Shown here one piece after another: positions 1 through 7,294 of a DNA stretch of 14,548 bases. Both the position numbers and the translations under genes were made by a program. Under the pieces are notes generated by a model, which was not told where the DNA came from, made no database searches, and was given only the letters and a program-made list of their open reading frames with translations. Each line of letters opens with the position of its first letter. Position 1 is the stretch's first letter. The DNA lies in NCBI GenBank assembly GCA_019422065.1, contig JAHZEA010000023.1, positions 8,706 through 23,253 of the forward strand, in the 5' to 3' direction. Origin of the DNA: Lachnospiraceae bacterium. GTDB lineage: Bacteria; Bacillota; Clostridia; Lachnospirales; Anaerotignaceae.

Positions 1-1
1 C

Positions 2-970
2 GGCGGAACGGCTAATGTGGAATATGAATACCTTACAGGAAACTCCCTTTCATTCCTGCCGGAAGGCACAGTGGCTTATCAGCTTTATATTAAAGACAAC
101 GCCCCAAGCCTTGTTCAGCAGATGAAATCGCAGGGATACGAAACAACGGCTTTCCACCCATACTTAGCTTCCGGCTGGAACAGGCCTGATGTATACAGCA
201 GTTTTAAATTTGATAACCAAATATTCTCTGAAGACTTGGAAAACGAGGAAATAATAAGAAAATACATAAGCGACTCATTTGACTACAAAACAATATTTGA
301 CATTACAGATAACGCCGACAACCCACAGTTTATATTTAATGTTACAATGCAGAACCATAGTGCTTACGACAAGCCTTGGGCAGGGCAGAAATACCATGTA
401 ACACCTGTTGACAACTGTGCTGTGCTTTCCAAAACAACAACGGCTGAGCAGTATTTTTCTTTAATACGCGAAAGCGATGATGCCATTAAAGAGCTTATAG
501 AGCATTACAGCAATGTTGATGAGCCTACGCTTATAGTATTTTTTGGCGACCATCAGCCGCCTTTAGGCCAGAAATTTTATACACATCTTTACGGTAAGAA
601 CCTTGATAAGCGTACTACCGAAGAAGTTTTAATGCAGTACACAACACCGTTTTTTATATGGGCCAACTACGATATACCTGAAGCCGATGACATACGCATA
701 AGCTCCAACTACTTAGGTGTTTTAACAGCTGAAGTAGCCGGATTACCTCTTACAGGCTATCAGCAGTTTTTAAGCGAGCTTAGAAGTGAACTGCCGGTAT
801 TTACAAACATAGCCATTATAGATAAAGACGGCAATATTACTGAGCGCGACAACGAAAAAGCCCTTACACCGTATCAGCAAGAGCTTGTAAAAGAGTATAC
901 ATATCTTAATTACTACAGTCTTTTTGACAGGGGTAATGAGGATACAGACAGTTTTTACTATATTGAATAG
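2..970 (+). CDS. LTA synthase-like phosphoglycerol transferase, 3' part (5' end outside window)
   Basis: The reading frame is open to the left edge and the first visible codons read GGTANVEYEYLTG, so this is the C-terminal 322 residues of a longer protein. The GTG at base 17 is internal. The family (LtaS/MdoB, alkaline-phosphatase/sulfatase fold) moves glycerol-phosphate from phosphatidylglycerol onto a polymer or glycan outside the membrane. Visible family residues, numbered from base 2, are the WNR segment (W59, R61), the substrate histidine in TMQNHSAY (H119), and the metal-binding pair in FFGDHQ (D183, H184). The N-terminal membrane helices and the catalytic threonine must lie upstream. 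No deletion is visible in the part shown. The usual GDHY appears as GDHQ, suggesting a diverged paralogue rather than classical LtaS. Family is confident; the exact acceptor polymer is not. Confidence 0.88.
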   Translation, partial: GGTANVEYEYLTGNSLSFLPEGTVAYQLYIKDNAPSLVQQMKSQGYETTAFHPYLASGWNRPDVYSSFKFDNQIFSEDLENEEIIRKYISDSFDYKTIFDITDNADNPQFIFNVTMQNHSAYDKPWAGQKYHVTPVDNCAVLSKTTTAEQYFSLIRESDDAIKELIEHYSNVDEPTLIVFFGDHQPPLGQKFYTHLYGKNLDKRTTEEVLMQYTTPFFIWANYDIPEADDIRISSNYLGVLTAEVAGLPLTGYQQFLSELRSELPVFTNIAIIDKDGNITERDNEKALTPYQQELVKEYTYLNYYSLFDRGNEDTDSFYYIE

Positions 971-980
971 AATATATAAA

Positions 981-1015
981 AAAACCGTTCCCTTTATTTA
1001 AGGGAGCGGTTTTTT
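981..1015. terminator. bidirectional intrinsic terminator between convergent genes
   Basis: Bases 981-994 pair with 1000-1013 around a 5-nt loop, with one G-U pair in an otherwise complete 14-bp stem. A-rich sequence precedes it and a T-run follows, so it can end transcripts from both the LtaS-like gene (+) and the antiporter gene (-), whose stop lies 16 nt further right. Confidence 0.9.
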
Positions 1016-1030
1016 AATACTTAAAATCAG

Positions 1031-1984
1031 CTAATTTAAAGGGCTTATAAAGCAGGCTATATAAATATATATTAAATACACAGCAATAAGCGCAAAACCT
1101 TGCATACGCTTAAATTTGCCTGTTATAAGCATAGGCAGTATACCTATGCACACAACAGCCAAGCATGCCGGTATATCCAAAAATATTGTATGCGGGCTTA
1201 TGGCAAAGCTTCCGCCTCTTATAAGAGTACATACCGGCAGTATAAGGGCCGTATCTATAATATTTGCGCCTATTATGTTTCCTGCTGTTAAAGATGCCTC
1301 TTTTTTGGATATAGCAGTTATTGCCGTTACCAGCTCCGGCAGTGATGTGCCTATAGCCACCATTGTAACTGCTATTACGTTTTCCGGCACCCTTAAAAGT
1401 CTGGCTATTATGCAGCCGTTATCCACCAAAAGCCTTGAGCCCATTACAACAGCCGCAGCGCCTATTACAAAATATATCAGCTGCCAGCAAAGGCCTCTTT
1501 TGGATATGTATCCTGTTGTTTTAATCATTTTGCGTTTTCCGCTTTGAATATTTTCTGTTATGTATAGAGCAAGTATTACAAAAAGCACTACTGAGCTTTT
1601 AGCATAAAGTGTACCCTTGGCACATAAAAGCCACAGCGAAACTACAGCACACAGCAGCATAAAGCTTTTAGGCGCGTACATCCTGCGCTCAACCCTTGAC
1701 GGCATACACACTATTGAAAGCGCCATTATAAGACCGGTATTTGCCGTAACCGAGCCTATGGCGTTGCCAACAGCCATATCAAGCCGTCCGTCTAAAGACG
1801 CCATAGCCGAGACAATAAGCTCTGGCATTGTAGTTGCAAAGCTTACTATTGTAGCACCTATTATAAATTCCGGCACACCTAAAAGCTTTGCCACTTCCGA
1901 TGACGCATCAACAAACATATCACCGCCTTTAACTATAAGTACTAATCCCACAGCAAACAAAACATATACTAAAATATTATCCAT
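1031..1984 (-). CDS. Ca2+/cation antiporter (CaCA superfamily, YrbG-like)
   Basis: A 317-residue integral membrane protein with the two inverted alpha-repeats of sodium/calcium exchangers. Repeat 1 carries TTMPE (E55) and GNAIGSVTAN (N82). Repeat 2 carries GTSLPE (E217) and GNIIGANIID (D244). These four residues line up with the cation ligands E54, N81, E213 and D240 known from the archaeal exchanger NCX_Mj (correspondence recalled, not aligned by software), so ion binding looks intact. About ten hydrophobic segments fit the family's ten-helix fold. A charged loop of roughly 145-165 separates the halves. Its likely job is calcium extrusion driven by Na+ or H+. The start is supported by GGAGG (minus strand, 1992-1996) 7 nt upstream of ATG. 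It is a single-gene unit convergent with the LtaS-like gene. Ion specificity cannot be read from sequence. Confidence 0.9.
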   Translation of the reverse strand: MDNILVYVLFAVGLVLIVKGGDMFVDASSEVAKLLGVPEFIIGATIVSFATTMPELIVSAMASLDGRLDMAVGNAIGSVTANTGLIMALSIVCMPSRVERRMYAPKSFMLLCAVVSLWLLCAKGTLYAKSSVVLFVILALYITENIQSGKRKMIKTTGYISKRGLCWQLIYFVIGAAAVVMGSRLLVDNGCIIARLLRVPENVIAVTMVAIGTSLPELVTAITAISKKEASLTAGNIIGANIIDTALILPVCTLIRGGSFAISPHTIFLDIPACLAVVCIGILPMLITGKFKRMQGFALIAVYLIYIYIACFISPLN

Positions 1985-1996
1985 TTCACAGCCTCC

Positions 1997-2010
1997 GAAA
2001 TAATTATTTC
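1997..2010. repeat. 14-bp perfect palindrome just upstream of the antiporter SD
   Basis: GAAATAATTATTTC is its own reverse complement and ends directly beside the SD of the antiporter gene. It would lie in the 5' UTR. In A/T-rich DNA it may be chance, but the position suits a small operator or RNA hairpin. No promoter with good -35 and -10 elements was found for this gene; several TATATT/TATTAT boxes lie at about 2025-2062. Confidence 0.3.
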
Positions 2011-2150
2011 ATGTCCAAACCGGGATAATATAATATAGTTCGTCTATGCCGGGAATATAACAAAAACTTGCTTATTTTACTGTAAAAAAAGCCTGTTTAG
2101 CACAGTTATTTTTAAATACTGAAAATGATTAATTCAATATTTTAGGCGCA

Positions 2151-2179
2151 AAAAAACCGGACGGTAAATCCGTCCGGTT
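2151..2179 (-). terminator. intrinsic terminator of the CoA-transferase gene
   Basis: A perfect 10-bp GC-rich stem (2155-2164 with 2170-2179, 5-nt loop) is followed on the minus strand by a run of six T (2151-2156). It begins 36 nt after the CoA-transferase stop codon. Confidence 0.88.
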
Positions 2180-2215
2180 AAAATCGGTTATAATCAGTTA
2201 GAAATCTATTAGATA

Positions 2216-3439
2216 TTAGTTTTCAACGATAACACCGTTTGCTTTGAATTCATTAATAGTTGCATCGTCATAGCCGATTGATTTAAGAATTTCTGTTGAA
2301 TCTTCACCAAGTTTAGGTGAACGGCCTCTGCCGCTTTCTTCTTTAACAGCAGGCTGCTCTGTAAATACGATAGGTGTTCTTACAAAGTAGATATTCTTTC
2401 CATCTTTCTGCTCTTTCTTGAAGATATAGTCATTAGCCCAAGCCTGTGGGTCAACAGCGATTTCTTCCATTGTCTGAACGATTTCGAAAGGAATATCAGC
2501 AGCTGTAAGAATTTCGTTCCACTCTGCAAGAGTCTTTTTAGCGAAAGCAGGCTCAAGAATAGCAACTAATTCTTCAATGTGCTGAATCATGTTCTTATGA
2601 GCATTGAATCTTTCATCCTCAAGTATGAACTCAACCTCAAGAGCTTTTGCAAGTCTGTCGATTGTCTTATCATACTGGATAGCAGCAAGCTGAATCCATC
2701 TGCCGTCTTTTGTCATGTATGTTGTACATGTAGCGCTGTTTGTATGCTTTCTTGACATTGGGTAACCGTCGCTATACTCATGAGCGCCGATAAGCCAGTT
2801 AAGACCATAAATAGCAGCATCGAAAAGACCTACAGTAACTCTTTCGCCCTGGCCTGTTTTAGCCTGTCTGTAAAGAGCTGCGCAGATACCTGATGAAAGA
2901 GCGATACCAGCATAGTTATCACCAAAGCCTGAAGCTGGGATACAAGGTGATGTGCCTTTTTCCATAAGTGTTGTAGCTACACCGCCTCTTGCGAAGTATG
3001 CTGTGTAGTCAAAACCTGGTTTGTCTTTAAGAGGACCTTCCTCGCCGTAACCAAGAATTGAAGCGTGGATAAGTCTTGGGAATTTTTTATGTAATGTGTC
3101 ATAGTCAAGTCCCATTTTAACAAGGGATTTAACTCTGTTGTTTGTAATAAATACATCAGCTGTTTCAAGAAGTTTTAAGAAAGCTTCCATACCTTTAGGG
3201 TCTTTAAGGTTGATAGCAAGGCCTTTTTTATTAAAGTTCTGAACGTCCATGGCAGTATCTTCTCCATCCTCGCCAGGAGCTGGATAATAATACTGTCTTC
3301 CAGCGGCACGAAGGTCATCTCCTCTTGGAGCCTCAACTTTGATAACGTCTGCGCCGTAGCTTGCGAGAATTCTTGCACATGAAGGAGCGGCAATAAATGT
3401 AGCAAGTTCAACAACTTTTACTCCGTCTAACTGTCCCAT
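2216..3439 (-). CDS. Family III (CaiB/BaiF) CoA-transferase, HadA/FldA-like
   Basis: A 407-residue type III CoA-transferase. These enzymes pass CoA between carboxylic acids through an aspartyl-CoA thioester. The N-terminus (LDGVKVVELATFIAAP), the GADVIKVE strand, PGFDYTAYFARGG (141-153) and GFGDNYAG (171-178, predicted catalytic D174) match, from memory, clostridial 2-hydroxyacyl-CoA transferases such as HadA of Clostridioides difficile and FldA of C. sporogenes more than carnitine CaiB. A likely reaction is activation of a 2-hydroxy acid derived from an amino acid, but no dehydratase, activator or dehydrogenase gene is next to it. ATG at 3439 is chosen because it has AGGAG (3449-3453) 9 nt upstream and gives the family's N-terminus. 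The frame stays open to 3526, with an in-frame GTG at 3487 behind GGAGG. Isoleucine codons checked across the gene are ATT/ATC with no ATA seen, unlike the neighbours, which points to strong expression. Confidence 0.9.
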   Translation of the reverse strand: MGQLDGVKVVELATFIAAPSCARILASYGADVIKVEAPRGDDLRAAGRQYYYPAPGEDGEDTAMDVQNFNKKGLAINLKDPKGMEAFLKLLETADVFITNNRVKSLVKMGLDYDTLHKKFPRLIHASILGYGEEGPLKDKPGFDYTAYFARGGVATTLMEKGTSPCIPASGFGDNYAGIALSSGICAALYRQAKTGQGERVTVGLFDAAIYGLNWLIGAHEYSDGYPMSRKHTNSATCTTYMTKDGRWIQLAAIQYDKTIDRLAKALEVEFILEDERFNAHKNMIQHIEELVAILEPAFAKKTLAEWNEILTAADIPFEIVQTMEEIAVDPQAWANDYIFKKEQKDGKNIYFVRTPIVFTEQPAVKEESGRGRSPKLGEDSTEILKSIGYDDATINEFKANGVIVEN

Positions 3440-3598
3440 AATAACATTCTCCTTTTCTATTTTTTTAATTCCGCGGCATACAAACACGGAATAAACCTCC
3501 AACAGTATATGTCGGATAATTAACATTAAATTCAGGACACAGGACAGTCTGCCTAACTTTTACAGTATGAAGGTCAGACCAAAAACCTTATATCCTCT
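3440..3598 (-). promoter_or_regulatory. long structured 5' leader of the CoA-transferase mRNA
   Basis: From the predicted start site near 3598 to the ATG is about 160 nt. It contains a long-loop hairpin (3547-3553 with 3572-3579, one bulge) and a second one (3468-3473 with 3487-3492). Between them lies GGAGG at 3496-3500, placed 8 nt before an in-frame GTG (3485-3487) that would add 16 residues to the enzyme. The second hairpin separates this site from the normal SD at 3449-3453. No known riboswitch class was recognised. Confidence 0.4.
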
Positions 3599-3604
3599 TA
3601 AGTA

Positions 3605-3633
3605 AATATAACACCAACGGAATATTTTTGCAA
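3605..3633 (-). promoter_or_regulatory. sigma-A type promoter for the CoA-transferase gene
   Basis: On the minus strand, TTGCAA (3628-3633) and TATATT (3605-3610) are separated by exactly 17 bp. It is the best match upstream of the gene and predicts transcription from about 3598. Confidence 0.65.
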
Positions 3634-3975
3634 TAACTTTTAGTTAAGTTTTTGTTAATTTAAAAACTTTTATAGTCTACAAAGATACCTAATTAATAAA
3701 TATTTGAGCACAAAACATATAACAAGCGGGAACATATACATAGTGCACAAAAAATGTAAAATATTATTGTTAAATAATTTAGACTTAATTTTAATATAAA
3801 TTAAATATGATATTTTTTCAGTTGCCTGTATTTTATTTAACAAATAAATATGATAAAAGCACATATTTTATATTTAAAAAACACTGTTTGGCCTTCTATA
3901 TTGCTAAGCAGTAACTAATTTTTATAAACTGAAATTTATATAAATTATTTTAGAACAATATTAATTCAAATGTAT

Positions 3976-4018
3976 AAAAAACAGTACAAAACGGAATGTT
4001 TATATTTCTGTTTTTTTT
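3976..4018. terminator. possible terminator-like hairpin in the intergenic region
   Basis: Bases 3976-3984 (A-run plus CAG) pair with 4008-4016 (CTG plus T-run) around a 23-nt loop that can form a small inner stem. The stem is mostly A-U, so it is weak. It has the form of a terminator but no known transcript needs one here, so it could end an unrecognised small RNA or be compositional. Confidence 0.25.
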
Positions 4019-4182
4019 ATAAAATCATCATGTGTAACAAAAGTATATAGTTACAATACAGTTTTACTAATAAAAAAGCCTTATTTAATTATTAAAAATT
4101 AAGCTCTTGTTGTTGATATTTTAATAATTTGGTACTTTTTTTAATACACTAAAAAATATTACACTAAAAACCACATTAATCA

Positions 4183-4211
4183 TTGACCTTTTTAATTTTT
4201 TGTGATATTTT
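4183..4211 (+). promoter_or_regulatory. possible distal promoter upstream of the YkvI-like gene
   Basis: TTGACC (4183-4188) and TATTTT (4206-4211) are spaced 17 bp apart, with an extended -10 TGn at 4203-4205. If used for the YkvI-like gene it would give a leader of about 235 nt; it could instead drive an unrecognised short RNA. Confidence 0.35.
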
Positions 4212-4346
4212 TATATTCGCAGGGGTAATTATTTAATTTTATAGTTCAAATTATACACAAATTCACTTTATTTTACCTTCAAATAGTTTTGTATCAGAAT
4301 AATTATATATAAAAATTACAATATACGCTGTTTATTTTTGTTCTAT

Positions 4347-4375
4347 TTGACAATTATAATCTGCTGCCCTATTAG
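4347..4375 (+). promoter_or_regulatory. possible proximal promoter of the YkvI-like gene
   Basis: A consensus TTGACA (4347-4352) is followed 17 bp later by TATTAG (4370-4375), a weaker -10. Transcription would start in the GC-rich island and give a leader of about 70 nt. Confidence 0.45.
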
Positions 4376-4453
4376 GCCGGCTAAATGGCGCCGCGGCTTA
4401 TAACTGCCTTTTATACATTTCTAATGCTGTCATAAATTTAAGGAGGTATTTAT

Positions 4454-5623
4454 ATGTCAAAAGAGTCTTTTCCTAAGTTAGGGTTTATGGCTACATTTTC
4501 GGTATCATGTGTATGGTTTGCCTCTCATGCAGGCGGCGGATTTGCCACAGGAAATCAGGCTACCCAATACTATGTTCAGTATGGCTGGTTTGCGCCTTTA
4601 ATGGCGGTTATATCCATGGGTATACTTGCTCTTGTTATGAGGGAATTAATGATTCTTTACAATACAAGAGGCTGCAAAAACTACAAAGATTTATTTGTAG
4701 AGCTTTATAAACCATATCCTCAACTTGAAATACTTTTTGAAATTTACTTTTTTGTAATAGTTATATGCGCCGTTTCAGCAGCTATTGCCGGTGCGGCTAC
4801 TCTTTTTACCGAAATTGGTCTGCCGTATACTTTAGGCGTAGTTGTAGTAGGTGTAATACTTCTTATTCTTACTATATTCGGTGCTCAGCTGGTAGCTAAG
4901 GCTTCAACAGCCATGTCAGTAATTATACTTATTTGTATATTTGCAATATTTGTAATGGGCATAAGTGGAGCATGGAATGAAATTAAAGAAATTATATCAA
5001 TAAAATGGGTTGGCACAAACCCTGACGGAAGCAGTATTTCAATGGTTTCTCCTATTATTAAAGTTCTTACATACGCTGGATTCCAGTGTGTTGCAGTACC
5101 TGCTATGGTTAGCTGCGGCGCTACACTTAAATCATCAAAGAATGTATCAAGGGCTTGTCTTTATTCGTTTATAATTAACGGTGCAGCTTTGGCATTCTCA
5201 TGTTTAATGCTTCTTGGCTGGTATGCAAGATACGTTGCGGCAGACGCTACAGCACTTCCATGTATATATATCTGCAAACAGCTTGGTAATCCAATTCTTC
5301 TTTACTGCTATTCAATAGCGCTTTTCCTCTGCTTCGTATCAACAGGCGTTACATCAATATACGGTATAGTTGTGCGTTTTGAGGAAAACAAGGCTCTTGA
5401 AAAACTTATGTCAGGCCTTACAGCAAGGCGCTGTGTGCTTTCTCTTTTAGGTATAGTAATTTCAATGGGTCTTTCAATGGTTGGCCTTACAAATATTATT
5501 AAATACGGTTACGGCTACTGCGGATATTTAGGAATGGTAATTATAGTATTCCCTGCACTTATAGCCGGACATATTAAAAACAAAAAATTCCTTAAAGAGC
5601 ATCCGGAATATATAGGAAAATAA
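4454..5623 (+). CDS. YkvI-family membrane protein (putative transporter)
   Basis: A 389-residue polytopic membrane protein with roughly ten to eleven hydrophobic helices. The glycine-rich GGGFATG (27-33) in the first helix is the signature I associate with YkvI/COG3949 proteins, which are related to the LeuT/APC fold; there this broken helix normally binds substrate. The substrate is unknown. Paired, similarly sized halves and the absence of enzyme motifs fit a secondary carrier. ATG is supported by AGGAGG (4441-4446) 7 nt upstream. It is slightly longer than I recall for Bacillus YkvI. It forms a single-gene unit ending at a terminator shared with the MATE gene, so context gives no clue to the solute. 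Confidence 0.75.
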   Translation: MSKESFPKLGFMATFSVSCVWFASHAGGGFATGNQATQYYVQYGWFAPLMAVISMGILALVMRELMILYNTRGCKNYKDLFVELYKPYPQLEILFEIYFFVIVICAVSAAIAGAATLFTEIGLPYTLGVVVVGVILLILTIFGAQLVAKASTAMSVIILICIFAIFVMGISGAWNEIKEIISIKWVGTNPDGSSISMVSPIIKVLTYAGFQCVAVPAMVSCGATLKSSKNVSRACLYSFIINGAALAFSCLMLLGWYARYVAADATALPCIYICKQLGNPILLYCYSIALFLCFVSTGVTSIYGIVVRFEENKALEKLMSGLTARRCVLSLLGIVISMGLSMVGLTNIIKYGYGYCGYLGMVIIVFPALIAGHIKNKKFLKEHPEYIGK

Positions 5624-5634
5624 CAGACTAAAAC

Positions 5635-5665
5635 AAAAACCCGCCTTAGAGCGGGTTTTTTATTT
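5635..5665. terminator. bidirectional intrinsic terminator between YkvI-like and MATE genes
   Basis: A perfect 10-bp stem (5635-5644 with 5651-5660, 6-nt loop) with A-run on the left and T-run on the right. It ends the YkvI-like transcript and, read on the other strand, lies directly behind the MATE stop codon. Confidence 0.92.
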
Positions 5666-5666
5666 T

Positions 5667-7055
5667 TTATTCAGCGGCTATGCCTATTCCTTCAGCGGCA
5701 CAGCGTTCTTCTCTTTTTTTAAGATGTTTGTTAAACACAAGCAAAAATACCGTTGTTGCAATAACCGATGCCGTAAAGTCCGATACAGGCTGGGCAAAAA
5801 ACGCGTCTTTTGCTGTAAATACAAATGCAAATAAAACAACATTAAAGCAGTAAAAGCATTTTCTAAACATAGATATGCATAATGCCGTTTTAGTACGGCC
5901 AAGGGCTGTAAGCCCGTCTACAAGGACGTATTCAAAGCTTAAAGGTATAATACCAAGCGTAAATACCTTTATTCCCCAAACAGAAAGGTCTATATGCTCT
6001 TTGGAAGATGTAAATATCTGAACAAAATACTGCGGCACAGTGCGTGATATAACAAACATTATAACCGTAAATGCTAAACATAAAAGAAGTATGTCTTTTT
6101 CTGCTCGGCGTATTCTTCCGCTTTGAGCCGCACCGTAATTATAACTTATAATAGCCTGTGTTCCGCCGCTTATACCAATCATAGGCCCAGTAATAAGCAT
6201 AAAATAGCTTTGAATAATGGTTACGCATGTTATAAGGGTATCACCTTGAGCTCCGCCGGCCTTTTGCAAAACAGCGTTCATAACTATAATTATTACACTG
6301 TCAGTAGCCAGTATTAAAAATGGCGAAAGCCCTACCGACATTATTTTAAGGCACATTTTTAAGTCATATCCGCCAAATGTAATTTTAACCGGCGGTCTTT
6401 TGCCAAACAAAAACGAGGCTGCAAAAGCGCAGGAAAAGAACTGGCTTAAAACCGTAGCTACAGCCGCTCCTGCAACACCCATATCAAAAAGGAATATAAA
6501 AATAGGGTCCAGTATAATGTTTGACACAGCACCTATTACAACAGAAGTCATACCTACTGTGGAAAATCCCTGACAGTTTATGAAATAATTAAGGCCCATT
6601 GCCATAAGGGCAAAGAATGTTCCTGCCGTATATATACTTAAGTATGTATTAGCGTAAGCAAATGTAGTTTCACTGGCGCCGAACCACATAAGAAGCTTGT
6701 TCTTAATTAAAAGGAAAACAATAGTAAGCACAACAGAAAAAACAGTAAGCATAAGAAAACTGTTTGCCAAAAGCTTATATGCCATTTTTTTGTTGTTCTC
6801 ACCCAGCCGCATAGCCATAAGTATTGAGCCCCCAAGGCCTACCAGTGTGCCAAAAGAGCTTAAAAGTGTTACTATAGGCCCGCAGACACCTACACCGGCT
6901 AAAGCCAAGTCCCCTACATCCTTAATATTGCCTATATACATTCTGTCTATAATGCTGTAGAGCACATTTACAAACTGTGCTATCATTGACGGCACTGCAA
7001 GGCGCAGAACCAAAGGGCCTATAGGGTCACGGCCCAAATCGTTTTCCCTTCTCAT
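5667..7055 (-). CDS. MATE family multidrug/organic cation efflux protein
   Basis: A 462-residue membrane protein with the twelve-helix, two-lobe plan of MATE transporters, which export drugs or metabolites using a Na+ or H+ gradient. The start is typical: the first helix reads LAVPSMIAQFVNVLYSIIDRMYIG, split here as LAVPSMIAQFV then NVLYSIIDRMYIG, followed by GVCGPI. The second lobe has PMIGISGGTQAIISYNYGA, the repeat counterpart. The length fits the MepA/DinF-like bacterial clade. ATG is supported by GGAGG (7064-7068) 8 nt upstream. It is divergent from the MerR gene, and BmrR-type regulators sometimes control neighbouring efflux pumps, but its own promoter has a normal 16-bp spacer, so direct MerR activation is not indicated. 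Substrate unknown. Confidence 0.9.
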   Translation of the reverse strand: MRRENDLGRDPIGPLVLRLAVPSMIAQFVNVLYSIIDRMYIGNIKDVGDLALAGVGVCGPIVTLLSSFGTLVGLGGSILMAMRLGENNKKMAYKLLANSFLMLTVFSVVLTIVFLLIKNKLLMWFGASETTFAYANTYLSIYTAGTFFALMAMGLNYFINCQGFSTVGMTSVVIGAVSNIILDPIFIFLFDMGVAGAAVATVLSQFFSCAFAASFLFGKRPPVKITFGGYDLKMCLKIMSVGLSPFLILATDSVIIIVMNAVLQKAGGAQGDTLITCVTIIQSYFMLITGPMIGISGGTQAIISYNYGAAQSGRIRRAEKDILLLCLAFTVIMFVISRTVPQYFVQIFTSSKEHIDLSVWGIKVFTLGIIPLSFEYVLVDGLTALGRTKTALCISMFRKCFYCFNVVLFAFVFTAKDAFFAQPVSDFTASVIATTVFLLVFNKHLKKREERCAAEGIGIAAE

Positions 7056-7088
7056 ACTTATTTCCTCCCCAATAATTCACTCCAGAAC

Positions 7089-7116
7089 ATTATAACAAAA
7101 GGCCGCTTTTTTTCAA
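7089..7116 (-). promoter_or_regulatory. sigma-A type promoter for the MATE gene
   Basis: On the minus strand TTGAAA (7111-7116) and a consensus TATAAT (7089-7094) are 16 bp apart. The predicted start is near 7082, giving a leader of about 27 nt. Confidence 0.7.
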
Positions 7117-7168
7117 TACAGTTAATATGAATTATTCAATTAAAATTAAAGTAAAATTTAATAATTAC

Positions 7169-7205
7169 ATATGGCATGTTTATATGGCATATTGCAATGC
7201 CGTAT
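7169..7205. promoter_or_regulatory. triple 9-bp repeat (putative operator) over the MerR gene promoter
   Basis: ATATGGCAT occurs twice as a direct repeat (7169-7177 and 7182-7190, 13 bp apart) and once inverted with one mismatch (ATGCCGTAT, 7197-7205). The second and third copies form an 8-of-9 dyad that encloses the -35 box. This arrangement suits a repressor or autoregulator site. I did not see the motif elsewhere in the window. Confidence 0.45.
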
Positions 7206-7221
7206 TTTTTGCGGGTATAAT
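7192..7221 (+). promoter_or_regulatory. promoter of the MerR-family regulator gene
   Basis: TTGCAA (7192-7197) and a consensus TATAAT (7216-7221) are spaced 18 bp apart. The transcript would begin near 7228, at the 5' side of a 6-bp stem with TTTT loop (7229-7234 with 7239-7244). Confidence 0.6.
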
Positions 7222-7294
7222 AAAATATAACGCTTTTTAGCGTTTAATATTTCTTGCCGAATACAAATTAACTTTGGCTTTATGCCTAAGAGAA

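Larger units (their letters stand above)
3634..4453. other. A/T-rich intergenic region of about 0.8 kb without a convincing gene
   Basis: This stretch is extremely A/T-rich and full of short A and T runs. The only sizeable open frame (3670-3864, minus) has no SD and a low-complexity product. It holds two promoter-like sites facing right, a hairpin with a T-run, a short direct repeat (tacactaaaaa at 4145-4155 and 4160-4170), and one GC-rich island (about 4375-4397, including GCCGGC and GGCGCC). I recognise no riboswitch, tRNA or known small RNA. Confidence 0.6.

Noticed and set aside
17..970. Complete small protein starting at GTG 17
   Set aside because: Conserved LtaS-type residues continue upstream of it to the window edge, so it is an internal codon of a truncated gene.
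1100..2003. Plus-strand open frames across the antiporter gene
   Set aside because: They are antisense shadows of a gene with intact family motifs and SD; the same holds for other overlapping frames throughout the window.
3440..3526. Longer CoA-transferase start at ATG 3526
   Set aside because: No suitable SD, and the extension does not match the family N-terminus; ATG at 3439 has a proper SD and gives the conserved start.
3440..3598. T-box or other known riboswitch in the CoA-transferase leader
   Set aside because: No T-box sequence, no terminator/antiterminator pair and no recognisable conserved riboswitch core.
3670..3864. 64-codon open frame on the minus strand in the A/T-rich gap
   Set aside because: No SD upstream, low-complexity hydrophobic product driven by A/T composition, no recognisable family.
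7089..7116. MATE gene as the direct target of the adjacent MerR regulator
   Set aside because: Its promoter has a 16-bp spacer without a centred dyad, whereas the promoter of the operon downstream of the MerR gene has the 19-bp MerR layout.
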